From Rubritepida sp. (GTDB lineage Bacteria; Pseudomonadota; Alphaproteobacteria; Acetobacterales; Acetobacteraceae): DNA of 6,035 bases. The stretch lies in contig JALHNW010000123.1 of NCBI GenBank assembly GCA_022843345.1, forward strand, positions 1 through 6,035, written 5' to 3'. The notes under the pieces are model-generated. The model saw only the letters and a program-made list of their open reading frames with translations, ran no database searches and had not been told where the DNA came from. This document shows positions 6,012 to 6,035 of this stretch, piece after piece; within the stretch, counting starts at the first letter, position 1, and every line of letters begins with the position of its first letter. Made by a program: the position numbers and the translations under genes.

Positions 6012-6035
6012 GCCTGGAGGCCGCGCCCTCGCCCG
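6008..6035 (+). CDS. Start of a further gene in the operon (partial, unidentified)
   Basis: A GTG at 6008 overlaps the TGA of the phosphatidyltransferase as GTGA, the same junction type as purM-purN. Only nine codons are visible (M-S-L-E-A-A-P-S-P), too few to identify. In related alphaproteobacteria the gene after this pair is often hdaA, the DnaA-related replication regulator. That is a contextual guess only. A start beyond the window edge is also possible. Confidence 0.35.

Overview
This is a GC-rich window (third codon positions are nearly all G or C) with two divergently arranged blocks of mostly housekeeping genes. The ABC-F type, the purM-purN order and the divergent DUF2066-like / CDP-alcohol phosphotransferase pair suggest an alphaproteobacterium, most likely Rhodospirillales/Acetobacteraceae (Roseomonas-like). 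That placement is inference from gene content and composition. No rRNA, tRNA, CRISPR array, insertion sequence or phage gene is visible.

Left block, minus strand, in order of transcription: a 46-residue proline- and acid-rich small protein (2036-2176), a YheS-type ABC-F ribosome-associated ATPase (131-2002), and the first 30 codons of an alpha/beta hydrolase (1-90) that runs off the left edge. A perfect 8-bp inverted repeat sits between the small gene and the ATPase, directly against the ATPase start codon. Divergent from this block, after a 90-bp gap, is ndk (2267-2689, plus strand), nucleoside diphosphate kinase.

A 132-bp convergent spacer (2690-2821) follows ndk. It holds several inverted repeats, the strongest a nearly continuous 49-nt hairpin (2766-2814) that probably terminates transcription in both directions.

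Right block, minus strand: purM (3669-4727, probably a CTG start) overlaps purN (2995-3672, GTG start) by 4 bp. These encode steps five and three of de novo IMP synthesis. Eleven bases after purN comes a 53-residue single-pass membrane protein (2822-2983) resembling aa3-type cytochrome oxidase subunit IV. Divergent from purM, with only 41 bp between the start codons, is a plus-strand operon: a secreted DUF2066-like protein (4769-5455), a CDP-alcohol phosphatidyltransferase with a TTG start (5439-6011), and the first codons of a further gene (6008 onward). In related genomes hdaA often occupies that last place, but too little is visible to name it.

No clearly new multi-gene system is present. 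The points most worth checking are the possible leader-peptide/hairpin control of the ABC-F gene, the long palindrome in the convergent spacer, the very tight purM/DUF2066 divergent junction with non-ATG starts, and the two short genes that automated annotation easily misses.
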